Positions 27,101 through 39,324 of a stretch of DNA of 64,000 bases are shown one piece after another. The number at the start of each line of letters is the position of its first letter. Position 1 is the first letter of the stretch. The translations under genes and the position numbers were made by a program. The stretch lies in assembly GCA_048213135.1 (NCBI GenBank), contig PS015049.1, positions 170,098 to 234,097 on the forward strand. Reading direction: 5' to 3'. Source of the stretch: Reclinomonas americana ATCC 50394. Lineage: Eukaryota > Jakobida > Jakobea > Jakobida. Under the pieces are notes generated by a model. The model was not told where the DNA came from and searched no databases. It saw nothing but the letters and a program-made list of their open reading frames with translations.

Positions 27101-30100
27101 GGCCGACAGGTAATGCTTGACTGACTGCGGTGCGTCGTTGGAGATCAATCGCAACACCGCTGTCGTCAACACCAATGAGATTGAGCACCACGACTGCGAT
27201 TCTTTGGAGCGCACAAATGCACACGCACCCAGATCCACGGCCACCAGTGTCACAGAGGCGCCGGCCACCGGACGGTTGTTGGCATCCACCACACGAACCA
27301 GCGCCGACGATGCGCGTCCAGGGACAGCAGCCTCCACAGGGAACTCAACGGTGGCCTCCAGTGTGCGCGACGCAGTGGACACCCAACGCGAGTGCGTGCT
27401 CGGACGGTTCGGCACGTCGGAGCGGACGTACACAATGTGTACCATCACGCAAGGTACCATCTGCGGCCACGATGAGTGTGAATCTCTCACGCAGTGGGTG
27501 CAGAAGCATCAATCCCTCTCTCCCCCTCTTACCTGCTCTGTCACCACAAATGGCACCTCGGTGAACTCATTTTCCAGCACCACCTGAAACGTGCACACAC
27601 ACACACGTGTGAGCACTCAGAAAAGCGCACGGATGGACGGGTATACACGAACCACACGCGCGTCCTCAATCATGGCGGAGCCAATCGTCACAAGCGCGAC
27701 AAGTCGGCCGTCTGCGTGACGCGGAATGCGCACGGCAGCCGTGCTGCCGACGCGAAGCTGCGTGCACCAACGTTGGTGAGAGGGGTGTAATCGCACACAA
27801 AAACAGACTATCCGGCGCCACTCACCGGCTCCTTGCCATCGTCCTCCACACCACGCTCGTCGACAATGGTCACCTTGTGCTGCGGCTGCCGAACCGGCGC
27901 GGCAACCGGCCGAGCCACATCCTCTTCCGGCCTCCGTGCCACGTAGTACGAGACGTCGGCACCGTTCCAACGGCCTGCGGCATCGCGAATGTACGCCGTG
28001 ACAGTGACAGTTCCCGTTTTCTGCATGGTGACATGCAGAGGATCTCCCTGAGAAGGAGTGGCGAGGCTCGTGAGAAACTCTCCATAGTCACAACATCTTC
28101 GGCGCGCACGGACGATACCTTGATTGTGCCCTGCGTGTAGTAGCTGGCCACCGTGTACTGTACGAACTCGCGAGTCTGCGTCTGCTCGACGTGGTACAGC
28201 ACGACAAGGTCCTCGTCGTCCACTCGCTCGCCAAGCTCGTTGACCAACACATGCGACACCGCAACTTCGTCGCCAACGTAGACGGCGTTCTTCGGCACAC
28301 CCAGACCCACATAGCGAGTGGAGGGGTGAATGATGTAACTCGTCTCTGACCCCCACGTCTGCATGCTGCTGTCGGTGGCCAGCACTTGCACCTGCGCCGT
28401 GACCGGGTGCGCTGAGGTGGTCGACCGGGCCGCCAGATCGGCACGCAGCTCTCCCTTGTCGCTGAACCTCGCGACGAACTGATCCACGTCCTCACGGAGC
28501 TCGGACAGGTCCTGCACTCCGCTCAGCGTGAAGTGGTAGTCGGCGAGCTCTGCACACACACACGCACATTCGGTCAGAAACAAGCTAACACAGAGGGACA
28601 CGAGTGAAATCAGTACCCTTGTCTTTGGCGGAGAAACGGTATCGCTCGTAGGAGACAACAGTGCGCCCGAACGCATGTGCCAGCGGATCGCCCGTTTGCA
28701 ACTTGGCCGTTCCGCGGAGCTTGACTACGTCACCCACCACGCACTGGCCGGGCTCAACGGTGGCCGCAACCACGAATTCAGGCTGCACAGCAACAACAAC
28801 AACAACAGCAGCAGCAAGTGAGTTGCGGAGCTATACACCTGCATGGGTTGAGCACACAATTTCCCACCTTGCGATATTGCTGTTCAGGAAAAGTGAGGAA
28901 TCGAGTGAGCGGCGAATGGAGGAGCCGAGAAACAAGCAACTATAGTCAACACACACAGACCTTGACAGTAATGGTCTTATCGATTGAGTCGCCAAACGTG
29001 TCAGATCGCACCGTGATCTTGAAATTGGGCACCATTTGACCGTCGGGCATCTGCACAGCGTCCGGCAGCACGAAACGAGACCAGAAGACACCGGTGGTCG
29101 CGTCGTACGTGACCGTGGTGTTGGTGACTCCTGCATGATTCACGGTGAGCTGCGGGCCTCGTCCTTTCCTCCTCTTCCTCTTATCGCCACTCACCGGCAA
29201 TGTCCACGTGGAGAGTCAGCTTCGGATCGCAGTCGGGGATCACCAGCTGACCGTCGTGCAGATTGAGGCGCATGTCGCCGCGAACACAGACTTCCTCGCC
29301 CGAGCTGTACAGCCGGCTGTGGATTCACAGAGCAAGAGAGAGAAGCGAGCAATGAATGTGAGTAGGCGCGCACGAGGAGGCACTGCTTGCTGTTGCACGT
29401 ACCGGTCCGTCGACATGTGGAAGAGTGCGCGGCCGCCTGCCACCGGTCGCACGCCCGCCATGATAGGAACAACACCCCATCCAGTCGCGTGCCGAACGTG
29501 CACACTGTTACACGCGAACTCGTTGGCCGGAATGGTGAGCAGTCCAGCGGCGTCCGAGTGGAAAACCTACGAGCGCACAGTATGAGTACGCACGCACACG
29601 GCTCCTAAAAACAGATGCAAAAAACAACTGCACCCTTTCTGCTGGCCTTGTGGGATCCGAGCTGTTGAGCAGCCGGAAAGTGGCGTTGACAAGCGGCTGG
29701 TTGTCACCAGTGCTGGCCGCCAGCACAACCGTGCGGCTGTCGCACAAGAACCCGCTGCACCACACAGAAGAAATGGTCACCAGTGAGCGACGTGCTGCTG
29801 CTGAACTGCACCCACTCTCTGACGTGCGCACCAGCGGAATGATTGCACCCACACCAGTGACGTGTGGATACTCTCCACCAGAGTCAAGGAGAATTGACGG
29901 GGGTGACCAGGAGTGGGCACAAAGTGGCCCATGCGAGCGTAGTGCGGCAGGACGTTGTGGCCCATCACCGGCGCGTGCTTGAGACTGTAATGGTAGTTGG
30001 TGGAGAGGTCCCACAACGCGGGCGGCAGAGGGCGACCGATTTTGGCAGAGAGTGCCGCCAGCACATCGGGCACCGTCGTCGACTTGAGCACCGACAGCTT

Positions 30101-33100
30101 GACACCATCCGCCGCCGCCGCCGCCGCTGCCTCGTCCGCAGCATCGCCAAACACGCGCTGAGGCACACGAATGATGACAGTCATCTCCTCGTGCGCCATG
30201 CCCAGCTCCTCCACGCCGAGATTCGCTGAGAATCCCGCCGGCACCTGTGTCGACACGAGGATGAGCGCCATTGCACCGATAAAGCAACACATGCAAATGT
30301 GACAAGCGTACATTGTCACCACCGACTGCCTCGATCAGCAGCGCCAGTGGCTGATTGCGTCCCTCGTGAGTGAACACCGAGCCGATCTTGTAGACGAAGT
30401 ACTCTCCCTCTTGTTCAATCTGTCGAAATGACGAGTGAATAACACACACTGTGCGGACAGAGTGCAAGAGAGGTAGAACGCACCGCGAGCGCGGAGCGTC
30501 GGTTGGCGGCGCGCACTTTGTTTTCGTAATCGACTCGAGCCGAACTGCCACACGGCGCAAAGTGCGCGCCCACATCGTCTTCGCTCGGCTGGTACTTGAA
30601 GCAGTTGACGGCGACGATGCCTTCCACACGAATCGAGGCTTCCTCCTCTGGCGTCAGGCTCTACAAACATGCCCAGAAAAACATCGCACGTAAGCACACA
30701 CACACACATACGCACACAAGGCCCACAGGGAAGGTATGCAGACCGCAATGGATTTGCCGATCTTGCGCGGCACCGGAGCCAGCGGACACATGCCGTACCG
30801 CGAGGCAAGTCGCAGTTGCTGACCGTAGTCATCTGTGGCCGAGGCGACGGTAACCTTGTGTGCAGGCACATGCTGGTCAGTACAACGGGGAGAGCCACCG
30901 CCACGCAGACAAAGAATGTAGAGACCAACCTTGTAGACGTCAAACGGCATGAACAAGTCTCCGAGGCGGACGGTCACATTGGAGCCCCACAACGTGAACG
31001 GACTGTCATTTTGCTGGCGGCCTCCAAAGTTGAAGCGGTCTCCCGGTTTCTCGAGTTGATCGGCCGACAGGAGTTCACCTGCAATAGGAATGAATTGCGT
31101 TGGTGGCGGTGGAAGTGACAATACGTCAGCACCGACCGCACGTACCGCGAGTGACCGAAATGATCTTGATGTTGCGAATTTCCGCAGTGGGGTTCTGTGG
31201 TCACATGAGGGAATGGGATGAGAAGGGAGAGGAGATGAGGGAAGGCGGATATAGGACAAAGAGTGGAGAAAGAGAGCACACACAACATGCAGCAGGACTC
31301 AGAACTACGCAGAGTGAAAGTAAACGAAGGGGAGACACCCGATCGAAAACAAGCATGATACAATGCCGACCGGCATGATCTCATTGTTACGCACCGAGAA
31401 GTTCACTTGCAAATGCGTCTGGTTCACGAACGAGACGGAGCTGAGTTCGAATGTTGGCAGAACCTGTCCGACAAACACACAGATTAGTAAGCAGCCACGA
31501 GCACACAAAAATGTGCTCGTCGTCGTACCTGGAAGTTGAAAGTGTGTTCCTGCAGCGACGGCAGTGGGCCTTCGGCCGACGGCAGTCCAGCGGCCAGCTT
31601 CACCATGACTTGGCTACCGATCGGGAGAGGCCGCGCCGGTTCAAAGTAGACGCGCTGATCGCTGTAGTCGCCACCTCCGTCGGCTGGCTCCGGCGCCGCG
31701 ACTGCATCACACAACTGCATAGCGCGCATTTTTGCTAGTCAGCGGCACTCACCACAGCACCCCCTGTTCCACGAAGCACTTACATGTGTTGCGGCCTCGG
31801 CTCCATTCAGCTGCCAGAACGAGATGCCAGGGATAATGAGCTCTCGCACAATCTGCGACGACAGTGATTTGAGTGGACGGTGGCACAATGCACGCGAATG
31901 AACGAAAGGGACAACTTGCCTGCTGATCGAACAGCAGCTCGCACCGTGGTGTCTGCGTGCGAACCACTCCCTGCGGAGCCCACGTCTGCACCTTCATGCG
32001 CGGCGTGGTGAAGCGGATGCGACGCGGGCGCCCAAGAGTCTTGCCGGTGATGGAGCGAGCATCTGCGAAGAATGGAATAGTTGGGTTGGAAAAGAGGACA
32101 GCGAACAATGGCAAGAAGCACATTGCAACTCACCCTCTGTCACCGTCACCGTCTGCAATGTACACGAAGGGATGAGTGAGTGCACAGTCTGAACGGGAGC
32201 AGGGCGACACGAGACGCAACAAATGTCGTGGAGCCATTCAACCGCGCCGGTTTGTAGGTCACAATCTGCGGATTCTGCCACACGGTGACACCGCCAAAAA
32301 AGAACTCGGGGTTCTCGCACATGAGGAAGGCCGGCGGCTCCTCGCTCATGTCCTCCGGCGACAACTCGGTCATGGGTTGCGAGAACTCGACCACAATCTA
32401 CGCAACACCACGAGTCACGACAACAACAACAACAACGACAAAGCCGAGTCGGAGAGCACAAACCTGCGGGTCGTAGCCATTCACCACACCATTCGGTGCC
32501 ACACGGGCCACCACCAGCGGCTTGTCGGCATCGTCGTCGACCGGCACCTCGTCCACAATGCCCACTGTGAATGAATGAGAAACACAGTACTCGTCTCCCT
32601 CTCTCCCACTCTGTTGACAATACACGCAACGCTGAGTGATCTCCACGGCATCGCCGAGATCGACCGCCTCCGCCGACACCATTCCCTCTGCCACGGCTGC
32701 CGGATCAAAGTTCGCGTCCTCGCCACTGCCGTCCTCCAGATCCATGCTCTCGCAGACTCGAGCCGCAAACGACTCGCCAGCAGCACCGTGCAGCGGAGTC
32801 GCATGATCTGCAGACGAGGAGGTCTTGAGACAAGAGAGAGAGAGACAAGAGACAGAGTGCATCCTCTTTGCGAAACTGACAGGCGCGGCCTGTGCAGCCG
32901 CATCCACTGCCTCGCCGGCCTCTCCCCTCGGCTTGAATCCAATGGACGCCGACACCAGTGCAGTGCCGCCGGGGAACGCCCACAAAGTCAGCTGCGGCGA
33001 CTACATAGTAAGCACTATAAATAGATTCGGATGATTATCATCAATGCACACACACCGTCGGCATCTCGTCGCCCTCTGTTGGGATTCCGGCCAACTGACA

Positions 33101-33475
33101 GATCTCTGCCAGCGACTTGCTGGTGTTGACCACGTGACCACCGCGCTCAGTGACGAGCACCATTGATAAATCGTCATCCGCTTGCAATTGCTCACCAGCA
33201 GCAGCAGCATCAGCGGGGACGAGGAATCGCGACAAGCCCGGGTCCTCCTCGCACACAATCGACAGCACCATTTCCAGTGGGAAGTCGGCGGGGAACTCCA
33301 TGCCAGTCTGAATGGCCTCGGCTGGCTTGCCCGCAATGTTGTGCTGATGGGCGACATCTCCAACCTGCTCCTCCTCCTCTTGTTCTTCTTCGTCTCCGTC
33401 CCGCATTTGCCGGTTCACGGCAGCCACCACGGCGGGTGGCAGGAGGTCGGGCGACACGATGCGAAGGCGGATCAT
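24158..33475 (-). CDS. Bacterial-type alpha-2-macroglobulin with an internal ubiquitin domain
   Basis: One minus-strand gene of roughly forty short exons runs from ATG at 33475 (first exon 33056-33475, [14 protein letters not shown]) to TGA at 24158. Hallmarks of the bacterial YfhM/COG2373 family appear in order: [82 protein letters not shown]-like strand; [20 protein letters not shown] with [37 protein letters not shown]. Then come the ubiquitin domain, a thioester-domain-like helical part ([38 protein letters not shown]) and the receptor-domain-like end ([30 protein letters not shown]). The family traps or inhibits proteases. No CxEQ thioester motif is visible, but a gap (26430-26589) lies there. 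The N-terminus shows no signal peptide or lipobox, suggesting a cytosolic protein unless an upstream exon was missed. Exon edges in the first third are approximate. Confidence 0.85.
26616..27055 (-). other. Ubiquitin domain encoded within the macroglobulin gene
   Basis: Four exons: the end of one at 27032 ([10 protein letters not shown]), 26837-26935 (33 codons, [20 protein letters not shown] then [13 protein letters not shown]), 26732-26761 ([10 protein letters not shown]) and 26616-26651 ([12 protein letters not shown]). Joined, they align without gaps to ubiquitin residues 1-63. Residues I44, G47, K48 and the lysines at 6, 11, 27 and 33 are kept; K29 is Leu and K63 is Met. The first strand shares an exon with macroglobulin codons VYVFGSS, so the link is in frame without splicing. 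The last strand and any Gly-Gly end fall at or beyond a GTTCGTCG donor and the N gap. The domain therefore cannot be called conjugation-competent. Confidence 0.88.
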
Positions 33476-33849
33476 GAATGTTTCTCTCTCTCACTCGGAA
33501 TAATGATTCGTTGTTGTGTGTTCGACATGACAAGACGGACAACGAAGAGACTTGTCTTGACACTCGTGGACGGCAGTTGAGTGTAACTGCAGCAACTTGC
33601 TCTCCTCGAGCATTGTTCATATGCGGCTCTCTTCCACAGGCATGCCCGTTGTTACTGCACTGCGATCTTGCGCGCACGAAGTCGCAAGTGCAACACAAGC
33701 TTAAGAGGAGCCACAAGTCGACCACGACTTCAGCTTCCGTATCATGGAGGCTGTAGCGCTCATTGCTGCAGCAACAGGCGTGTGTTCCAACCACGCCATC
33801 ATGAGACAACTGCGACCAGTTTCTTGCTGACTTCGAACACGAACGCTGT
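33476..33849. other. Intergenic region between the macroglobulin start and the WD40-A stop
   Basis: These 374 bp hold the presumed promoter of the macroglobulin gene. No repeat, splice-supported exon or RNA gene is evident. A short signal-peptide exon for the macroglobulin was looked for and not found. Confidence 0.5.
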
Positions 33850-35442
33850 TCACCATTCCTCACGATTGCCAACAACAAACACCTGCATCTCGGCATCCTC
33901 CAAGATAAAGCAACGCAGCACGAATCGCGGCAACGGCTCCATGCCAATGCCGCTGTCCTCGTCGATCTCGTCCATCTGCAGCGCCTCCACAGCCAGTTTA
34001 GCCGACTTCAACTCTCGCGCAATCAACGCCTGTTCACTCTGTTGCCCTGCAGCACGAGGCAGATGAGCAGCACCATCACCTTTGCAAGTACACACCACGC
34101 AGTACCGCACCGGCATCCCACACGCGCACTGTGCGATCCTCCGACACGCTGACAACACGACCCTGGCGCACAAACGCAACATCGGTCACGTGGCGATTGT
34201 GTCCGTGCATGGCATGCGAAATGCTCTGGAACAGGTCTCCGTGGCGAGTCCACACGCGGGCAATGTACCCTGCGGTCGTGCGCACAGTCAGCACAAAGGG
34301 CGAGAGAGTATCAACGGGGACACGCTGCGCACCTTGAATACCCAACACATGGCGGCCGTTGCGAGACACTTGCAGCGATGATGGACGGTGGCTGTGGTAA
34401 CTCGACGGCTGAAACCAATCCACCAGAACCTCTCCATTCGACATGTCATACTCTGTAAAGTGCAGCCTGTGGTTCTCCCCCTCAGCGTCGACAGCCATCA
34501 GCTGGTGCGCCTCACACCCAATGGTTGTGCACGAACTGAATTGGGCCACCGTGCTGCTGACTGCGTGCACCTTCACGGCCGCGGAGTGGCCGTCGGTCTC
34601 CAGGCGCCAGAATGACAGCGTGCTCTGGTCTCCGAGCATCGCCATGAAGCGGCTGTCGGCCGATATGTGAACAGACCGCGCATTGGCAACGGACAGCTTG
34701 TACAACTCCAAGCCGTCACTCAAACGCAGCAACGAGACGCCCTCCGCCGAGGCCACCGCAACCATGGCCAAGGTGTCGTCAGCGGGCAGCGTCAACCCGC
34801 AGGCAATCGCGTGCACTCTGCTCGGAGCCCTGGGCGTCGACCGCGCGCCGCAAGCCGGCCGCGACAGCCGCTGCACCACGTGAGTCAGCGAGGGGCAAAA
34901 AGTGAACGATTTACGTACAACGTGGTACTGTTTGAGCATACAGAAGGCACATCGTGGACGATTTCGCGACACTGACAGTCGACTGAACGTCGTTGCGGGT
35001 TTGCAGTGCGACGTTGTTGCACATGCTCCGTGTCCACCAACCACAGACGCGCACAGTTCTCTGGATGCATGCAGCCGACCAGCAAGCGCAGCAGCTGCCC
35101 ATCTCCTTGTCGGCCACTCGGAGGAGGCACAAACAGCAGGTGCGTGGCGCTGCATTCGGGATCGCGGAGCACGCCCACACGAGTCCACTCGGCGCCACTG
35201 CGCCACACAAACACATGGATGCCGTCGCCACACGAGGTCGCCATTGAGTACCCATCCGTGGAGACTGCCACGCAGCGAATGCAGTGGCGCAGCTTGCACA
35301 GCACAGTGTGTGGTGTGCGCATGTTTGTGTGAATGCGTCGTGAAGAGCAAGTCTCGTCAAAGAAGCTGTCATCGCTGTCACTTCCACCGCCACTACCATC
35401 GTCTTTCGTGGGAGCAGGTGAGCGGGAACGAGAGGCACCCAT
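33850..35442 (-). CDS. WD40-repeat protein A with conserved PLPRFVLRCF tail
   Basis: Exons: 34915-35442, 34111-34870 and 33850-34046 (TGA), about 494 residues from the ATG at 35442. A later ATG at 35322 is equally plausible and leaves more promoter. WD blades include CIRCVAVSTDGYSMATSCGD with HVFVW, ARSVHISADSRFMAMLGD with LSFWRL, and HNRHVTDVAFVRQGRVVSVS with EDRTVRVWDAG. The C-terminus is a helix (LIARELKSAKLAVEALQM) and then MEPLPRFVLRCFILEDAEM. That last block is nearly the same as in the divergent neighbour on the plus strand, so the two are paralogues. A seven-bladed propeller acting as a protein-interaction scaffold is inferred. I cannot name an orthologue. Confidence 0.8.
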
Positions 35443-35521
35443 GGCGCATACACTCGACCACAAGAAGCGACGGAAGAAGAGTGACTCACGTCTGTCCTTG
35501 AGCTCAGTCGTCCCCGCTGCG
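35443..35521. promoter_or_regulatory. Divergent start region shared by the two WD40 genes
   Basis: The candidate outer ATGs of the two genes overlap in one CCATGG palindrome at 35439-35444, which cannot leave room for two promoters. Using the inner ATGs (35322 on minus, 35522 on plus) gives a 199-bp bidirectional promoter. Start choice is therefore open on both sides. Confidence 0.5.
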
Positions 35522-37021
35522 ATGAGTGCCTGTGAGCGCACGTTCTCCAGTCGCCCGGCCATCATCTCGCTCTCTGTGCACTCTGCGAGTGGACTGGTGG
35601 CGACCTCGTGCACCGATCATGTGGTGCGCCTGTACGATCTGCACAGTGGCGAGTGTGTGTGCGATCACATCGAGTCGCGCACACGTGCACTCATTGCGCA
35701 GGTGCACTTCTCGCCCGTGTCGGTGCTGAGTGGCTCCGATGTGTGGCTGGTGTGTGGCATGTTTGGGGTCATTGAGGTGTGGCATGTGATTGAGCGGCAG
35801 CAGCGACAACCGCGACTGGCGTGGACTGTGAACGACACCGAGTCGTTTGCGGGTGTGTGCTGTCTGGCCATGACGCACGATCAGGAGCTGGTGTTTAGTG
35901 GCTCCGAGGACAATGGAGTGGTGTATGCGTGGGCACGCGATCCGGTGGTGCGGGCGAGTGGCACGTGGATACGCACGTATGGGACCACTCGCACGGTGGG
36001 CGTGATTGAGGCCGTGTATGCACTGGCGGTGAGCCAAGACGACCGGTTACTGGTGTCGGGGACGTGCTTTGGGTCGATTGTGGTGTGGGACATTGAGTCG
36101 GGCCTCGCGGTGCGCCGCATGGACAACAGGATTCACGTGTGGTCGCTGGCCGTCACTGAGCGCGAGCCCGACGAGTTGCTGGTGGTCAGCGCACACGACG
36201 ATCAGCGGATACGCGTGTGGGAGCTGGCGACGGGCACGCAACTGAGTGAACTGTGCAGCGATAGCGAGTGGGTGTCGTCGGTGGCCATGTCGATCGATGG
36301 CACTCATGCCGCCAGTGGATCGGAAGGTATCGCAACAGAAAGGGAGACGATCAGATGTAGTTGGCTCACTCTCTTTATATGGCAGACGGCACGGTGTATG
36401 TGTGGCGGCTGAGCCCACCGGCTCAGGTGGCCGTCTTGCGCGGTCACACGAAATGCGTATGTGGCGTGGCGTTTCTGCCCGACGATCGCATCGTCAGTGC
36501 CTCGCGCGACGGCACTGCGCGACTGTGGGCGGGCGGTGCGTCCCTTGTTTGTGCTGTTATCTTGCCTTCGCCAACAATGTCTCATGCTTCCTCTCTTGTG
36601 CACTGCAGTGTGGAGCACGCGGTGGTGTGCACAGCAAGAGTGGGCCACCAGCATCCGTGCCGTGCACGCACTCCCTTCTTCCTGCGACGACAGCGGAGAA
36701 CCTCTGCCACGGCTCGTACTGCGCTGCTTCTTGCTCGAGGACGCACGACTGGTGGCACTCGCGGAAGGAGGTGTGGCTGGCATTGCACACATACATCCAC
36801 ACACACGCTGACTGCTTGACACAGTGACCACCGAGCCGGCGATCGAAGCATCAAGGGAGGAGCTCGAGCAGGAGCTAGACGCGGCTCTGTGTCGCGAAGA
36901 CGAGTGGCGTGAACGACTGCTGCTCACCGAGCGCGAGTTGGACGCCGCGCAACAACAAGTGCGCGAACTGCGCGATCAACTGGCTCGACTGCAACAATCA
37001 TCATCACTAGCCACCGTGTAA
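35522..37021 (+). CDS. WD40-repeat protein B with [10 protein letters not shown] motif and coiled-coil tail
   Basis: Exons: 35522-36326, 36386-36535, 36609-36770 and 36825-37021 (TAA), about 437 residues from ATG 35522 ([20 protein letters not shown]). An upstream in-frame ATG at 35441 would add 27. WD blades include [76 protein letters not shown] and [19 protein letters not shown]. The tail [20 protein letters not shown] matches WD40-A; after it comes an extra heptad-rich helix ([18 protein letters not shown] to [13 protein letters not shown]) absent from A. The last 15 bp overlap the 3' coding end of URM1 on the other strand. A scaffold function is inferred; no orthologue is recognised. Confidence 0.83.
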
Positions 37022-37438
37022 TGTAGAGATGAATGTCACTGTATCACCATCGGCCAGCTCTGCGTCGATGCCGCCGAGGATCTCCCAGTCGCAGTCGTTG
37101 ATGACCACGAGAATGCCCGGGCGACTGATTGATGCAGTGTCAGAGCAACCAAAGATAGTCGCTCACTGCGCCCTCCCATCCCTGACTCTCTCTCTCTCTC
37201 ACACACAGAGAGGGACAGGGAGGAGCACGCAACACTGTGTTGGCAGCGGCAAACAACTCGCGTCTCTCACGAATCATCACATCGCGCACATGCGCAATTA
37301 GCTGTCGAATGCCGCTCTTGCTGGCTTCTTCCTCACCACCCTCCGTCTCCAGTGTCACATCGGCCTTGGTCACACCGCCAAGAAGCAGCTCAAGACCGCC
37401 ACTGAGAGAGAGAGAGAGAGAGTGAGAGAGAGACGATG

Positions 37439-37473
<35 letters not shown>

Positions 37474-37510
37474 AACGCAACACAAACTCTACGTGCAGTC
37501 GACACGGCAT
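37007..37510 (-). CDS. URM1: URM1, ubiquitin-related modifier / sulfur carrier
   Basis: Exons: 37482-37510 ([12 protein letters not shown]), 37234-37401 and 37007-37124 (TAG); 104 residues, close to the usual 99-101. Key blocks: [63 protein letters not shown]. The C-terminal Gly-Gly is the residue pair that Uba4/MOCS3 adenylates and thiocarboxylates. Urm1 then supplies sulfur for 2-thiolation of wobble uridine in tRNA (with Ncs2/Ncs6) and can be conjugated to proteins. Both introns start with GTTGCGT, a non-standard donor forced by the conserved frame; intron 1 is mostly GT/GA repeat. The gene is tail-to-tail and overlapping with WD40-B, and head-to-head with GT2-A only 89 bp away. A decayed copy sits at 39325-39493. 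Confidence 0.93.
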
Positions 37511-37599
37511 CTCTCTCTGTGCGTGTGCGTGTGTGTGAGTGTTGCAGTGAGTGCTTGCAATTTCGTTTTCCTTCCCGCGCGCACTTTCCCTCGCTCTGC

Positions 37600-39205
37600 A
37601 TGGCCAGCACGCGAGGGGCACTGCTCCTCTTGCTATGCACTCTCGTCTTTGTACTTCTCACGCAATGCGCACATGTGCTGAGCTTCAGCAGTGAGTGACA
37701 TGCGGAAAACAAACTGCGCGCATTGATGTGTTCATGCTGACTCTTCCTTCTCTTCCTTTCCCAGTCAAGTACCGCGCATTCACCTCTGCATACGAGGAAG
37801 TGAGTTGCTGGTCCCTCTTATCCCCTTCCCCTGTGCTCTCTGTCTCTCACACGCGCGCACATGCAGAAACGACGATGTTGGTGCCCCGACGAGTCAATGC
37901 CAGTGAGTACGCGTCTGTGTGGCAACCTCACGTGGTGCGCACTGGATCGAGAGACCGGGCGCATGCTGCTGTTCAAGTGCGTCGAGAGGGAACTGTCTGT
38001 GGCCGACATGCGGCGCTCCGGGGAGGCGTTCACCCCGATCAATGGCGCGTGGGTGCTGGCGTCGCCCGAGGAGCAGCAGCAGGCGAACGAGGTGTGTCCG
38101 TCGGTGCAAGAGAGCCTCCAAGAGTGGGTGAGTGTCGTTCTCCGAGTGGTGTTTCCCTGTGACAGGCGTGCAACTCATCGCGTGTACACAGTCGGTCGAA
38201 GATGGACACGGTTGGGTCTCTCGTCCATTCATACTCGCTCAGCGCTCTGCTCCTTCCTGACTCTCCAGCGCGCTTGCAGCCCTCAGCAATATTCCATTCA
38301 TGGTATCGGCGCCGGTGTCTGTAAACGGCGTCGTTGAGTCGGCTGTGGTGGGCTCCGGCTTAGTCACGCCGTCGTTAATGACAGACGACAGTCCGCCGCC
38401 GAGCGTTTCCTGCCTGATGATCTCGTCGCGCCCGGAGCGGCTGGCCTTTGCGGCGCGCGCCATCTACATGTACATGCAACAGTCGTATTCGGCACGAGAG
38501 CTGGTGATTGTGGTGTCGCCCGAGAGCGCACCAGGCCTCGAGCGTGTGCTGCAGGTGGTGGTGGGCGATTTCGGAAAGCAGCGTCGAGCCGGCATTCGCG
38601 TGGTGACCATGACAGATGCCAAGTCGCAGACACTTGGCGACATGCGCAACCTATCGGTGCGCGAGGCCACTGGCGACTACGTGATGGTGTGGGACGACGA
38701 CGACGTGTACGACCGCGATCGCATCCTTGTGCAACTGTCGACCGTCATCATCGTGCGCCAGTATCAAGAGTACGAGAACGGCGGCTTCCCACCACTGTCG
38801 GCCTGCCTGTTACGCCGCCAGCAGTTCATGCAGCCTCGTGTATCGCCATCACTCCACATGACCCAACACCGCGGCTGGGAGAATTCGCTGCTGTGCTTGC
38901 GCTCGCAGATGCCCACGTACCCCTCGCTGGATCGAAGAGAGGACAGAGAGGCAGTGGAGCAGCTTTGGATACAGAGTACCGTACTGGTGATTGACGCACC
39001 GACGCTGTACACGTACATGTATCACGGTGACAACACGTGGGGCAGCGAGCACTTCTACCACATCTGGGAGAGCTCATCGGTGACCTTTGACGGTGAATCG
39101 GCGGCGCAACTGGTGGCGCAGACCCAGCGACGTGCCGGACTCGACAACGAGTGGAGAATACCCGGCGAGCTGGGGACGACAGTGGAACGACTGCTGCTGC
39201 AATGA
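37600..39205 (+). CDS. Secreted/lumenal family-2-like glycosyltransferase, copy A
   Basis: Exons: 37600-37690, 37765-37799, 37867-38127, 38192-38210 and 38280-39205 (TGA), 443 residues. Residues 1-30 are a signal peptide or anchor (GALLLLLCTLVFVLLTQCA). A Cys-rich segment follows (KRRCWCPDESMP, CGNLTWCALDRETGRMLLFK). The GT-A fold begins at VSCLMISSRPERLAFAARAI and has SYSARELVIVVSP, LGDMRNLSVREATGDYVMVW and the metal-binding DDDDVYDRDRI, then WENSLLCLRSQMPTYP, an expected acceptor-site region. The donor sugar and acceptor are unknown; ER/Golgi or secreted location is inferred. It is about 2 kb upstream of a near-identical tandem copy with the same five-exon structure. Confidence 0.85.
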
Positions 39206-39245
39206 AAGTAGTGTGTCGTGCCCATCTATCTCCAAGCCGCAAGCA

Positions 39246-39311
39246 ATGGGGGAAGGCAGTGCCTTGGCAGTCTGCGGCTGAATGCTCGGTGCGCGCGTTC
39301 AGTGGAAATGT
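39246..39311 (+). pseudogene. Relic of COMMD exon 1 at the duplication junction
   Basis: ATGGGGGAAGGCAGTGCCTT and what follows match the first exon of the intact COMMD gene at 41275-41337, with the same spacing after the glycosyltransferase stop. The frame ends at a TGA after 11 codons and similarity stops near the exon 1 donor, where URM1-like sequence takes over. This is the 3' end of the duplicated unit. Confidence 0.75.
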
Positions 39312-39324
39312 TCCGGTGTTCAGT

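Noticed and set aside
35441-36412. Longer start for WD40-B at 35441 or 35333
   Set aside because: These starts overlap the divergent WD40-A start region and add low-complexity residues; the ATG at 35522 precedes the first blade. Kept only as an alternative.
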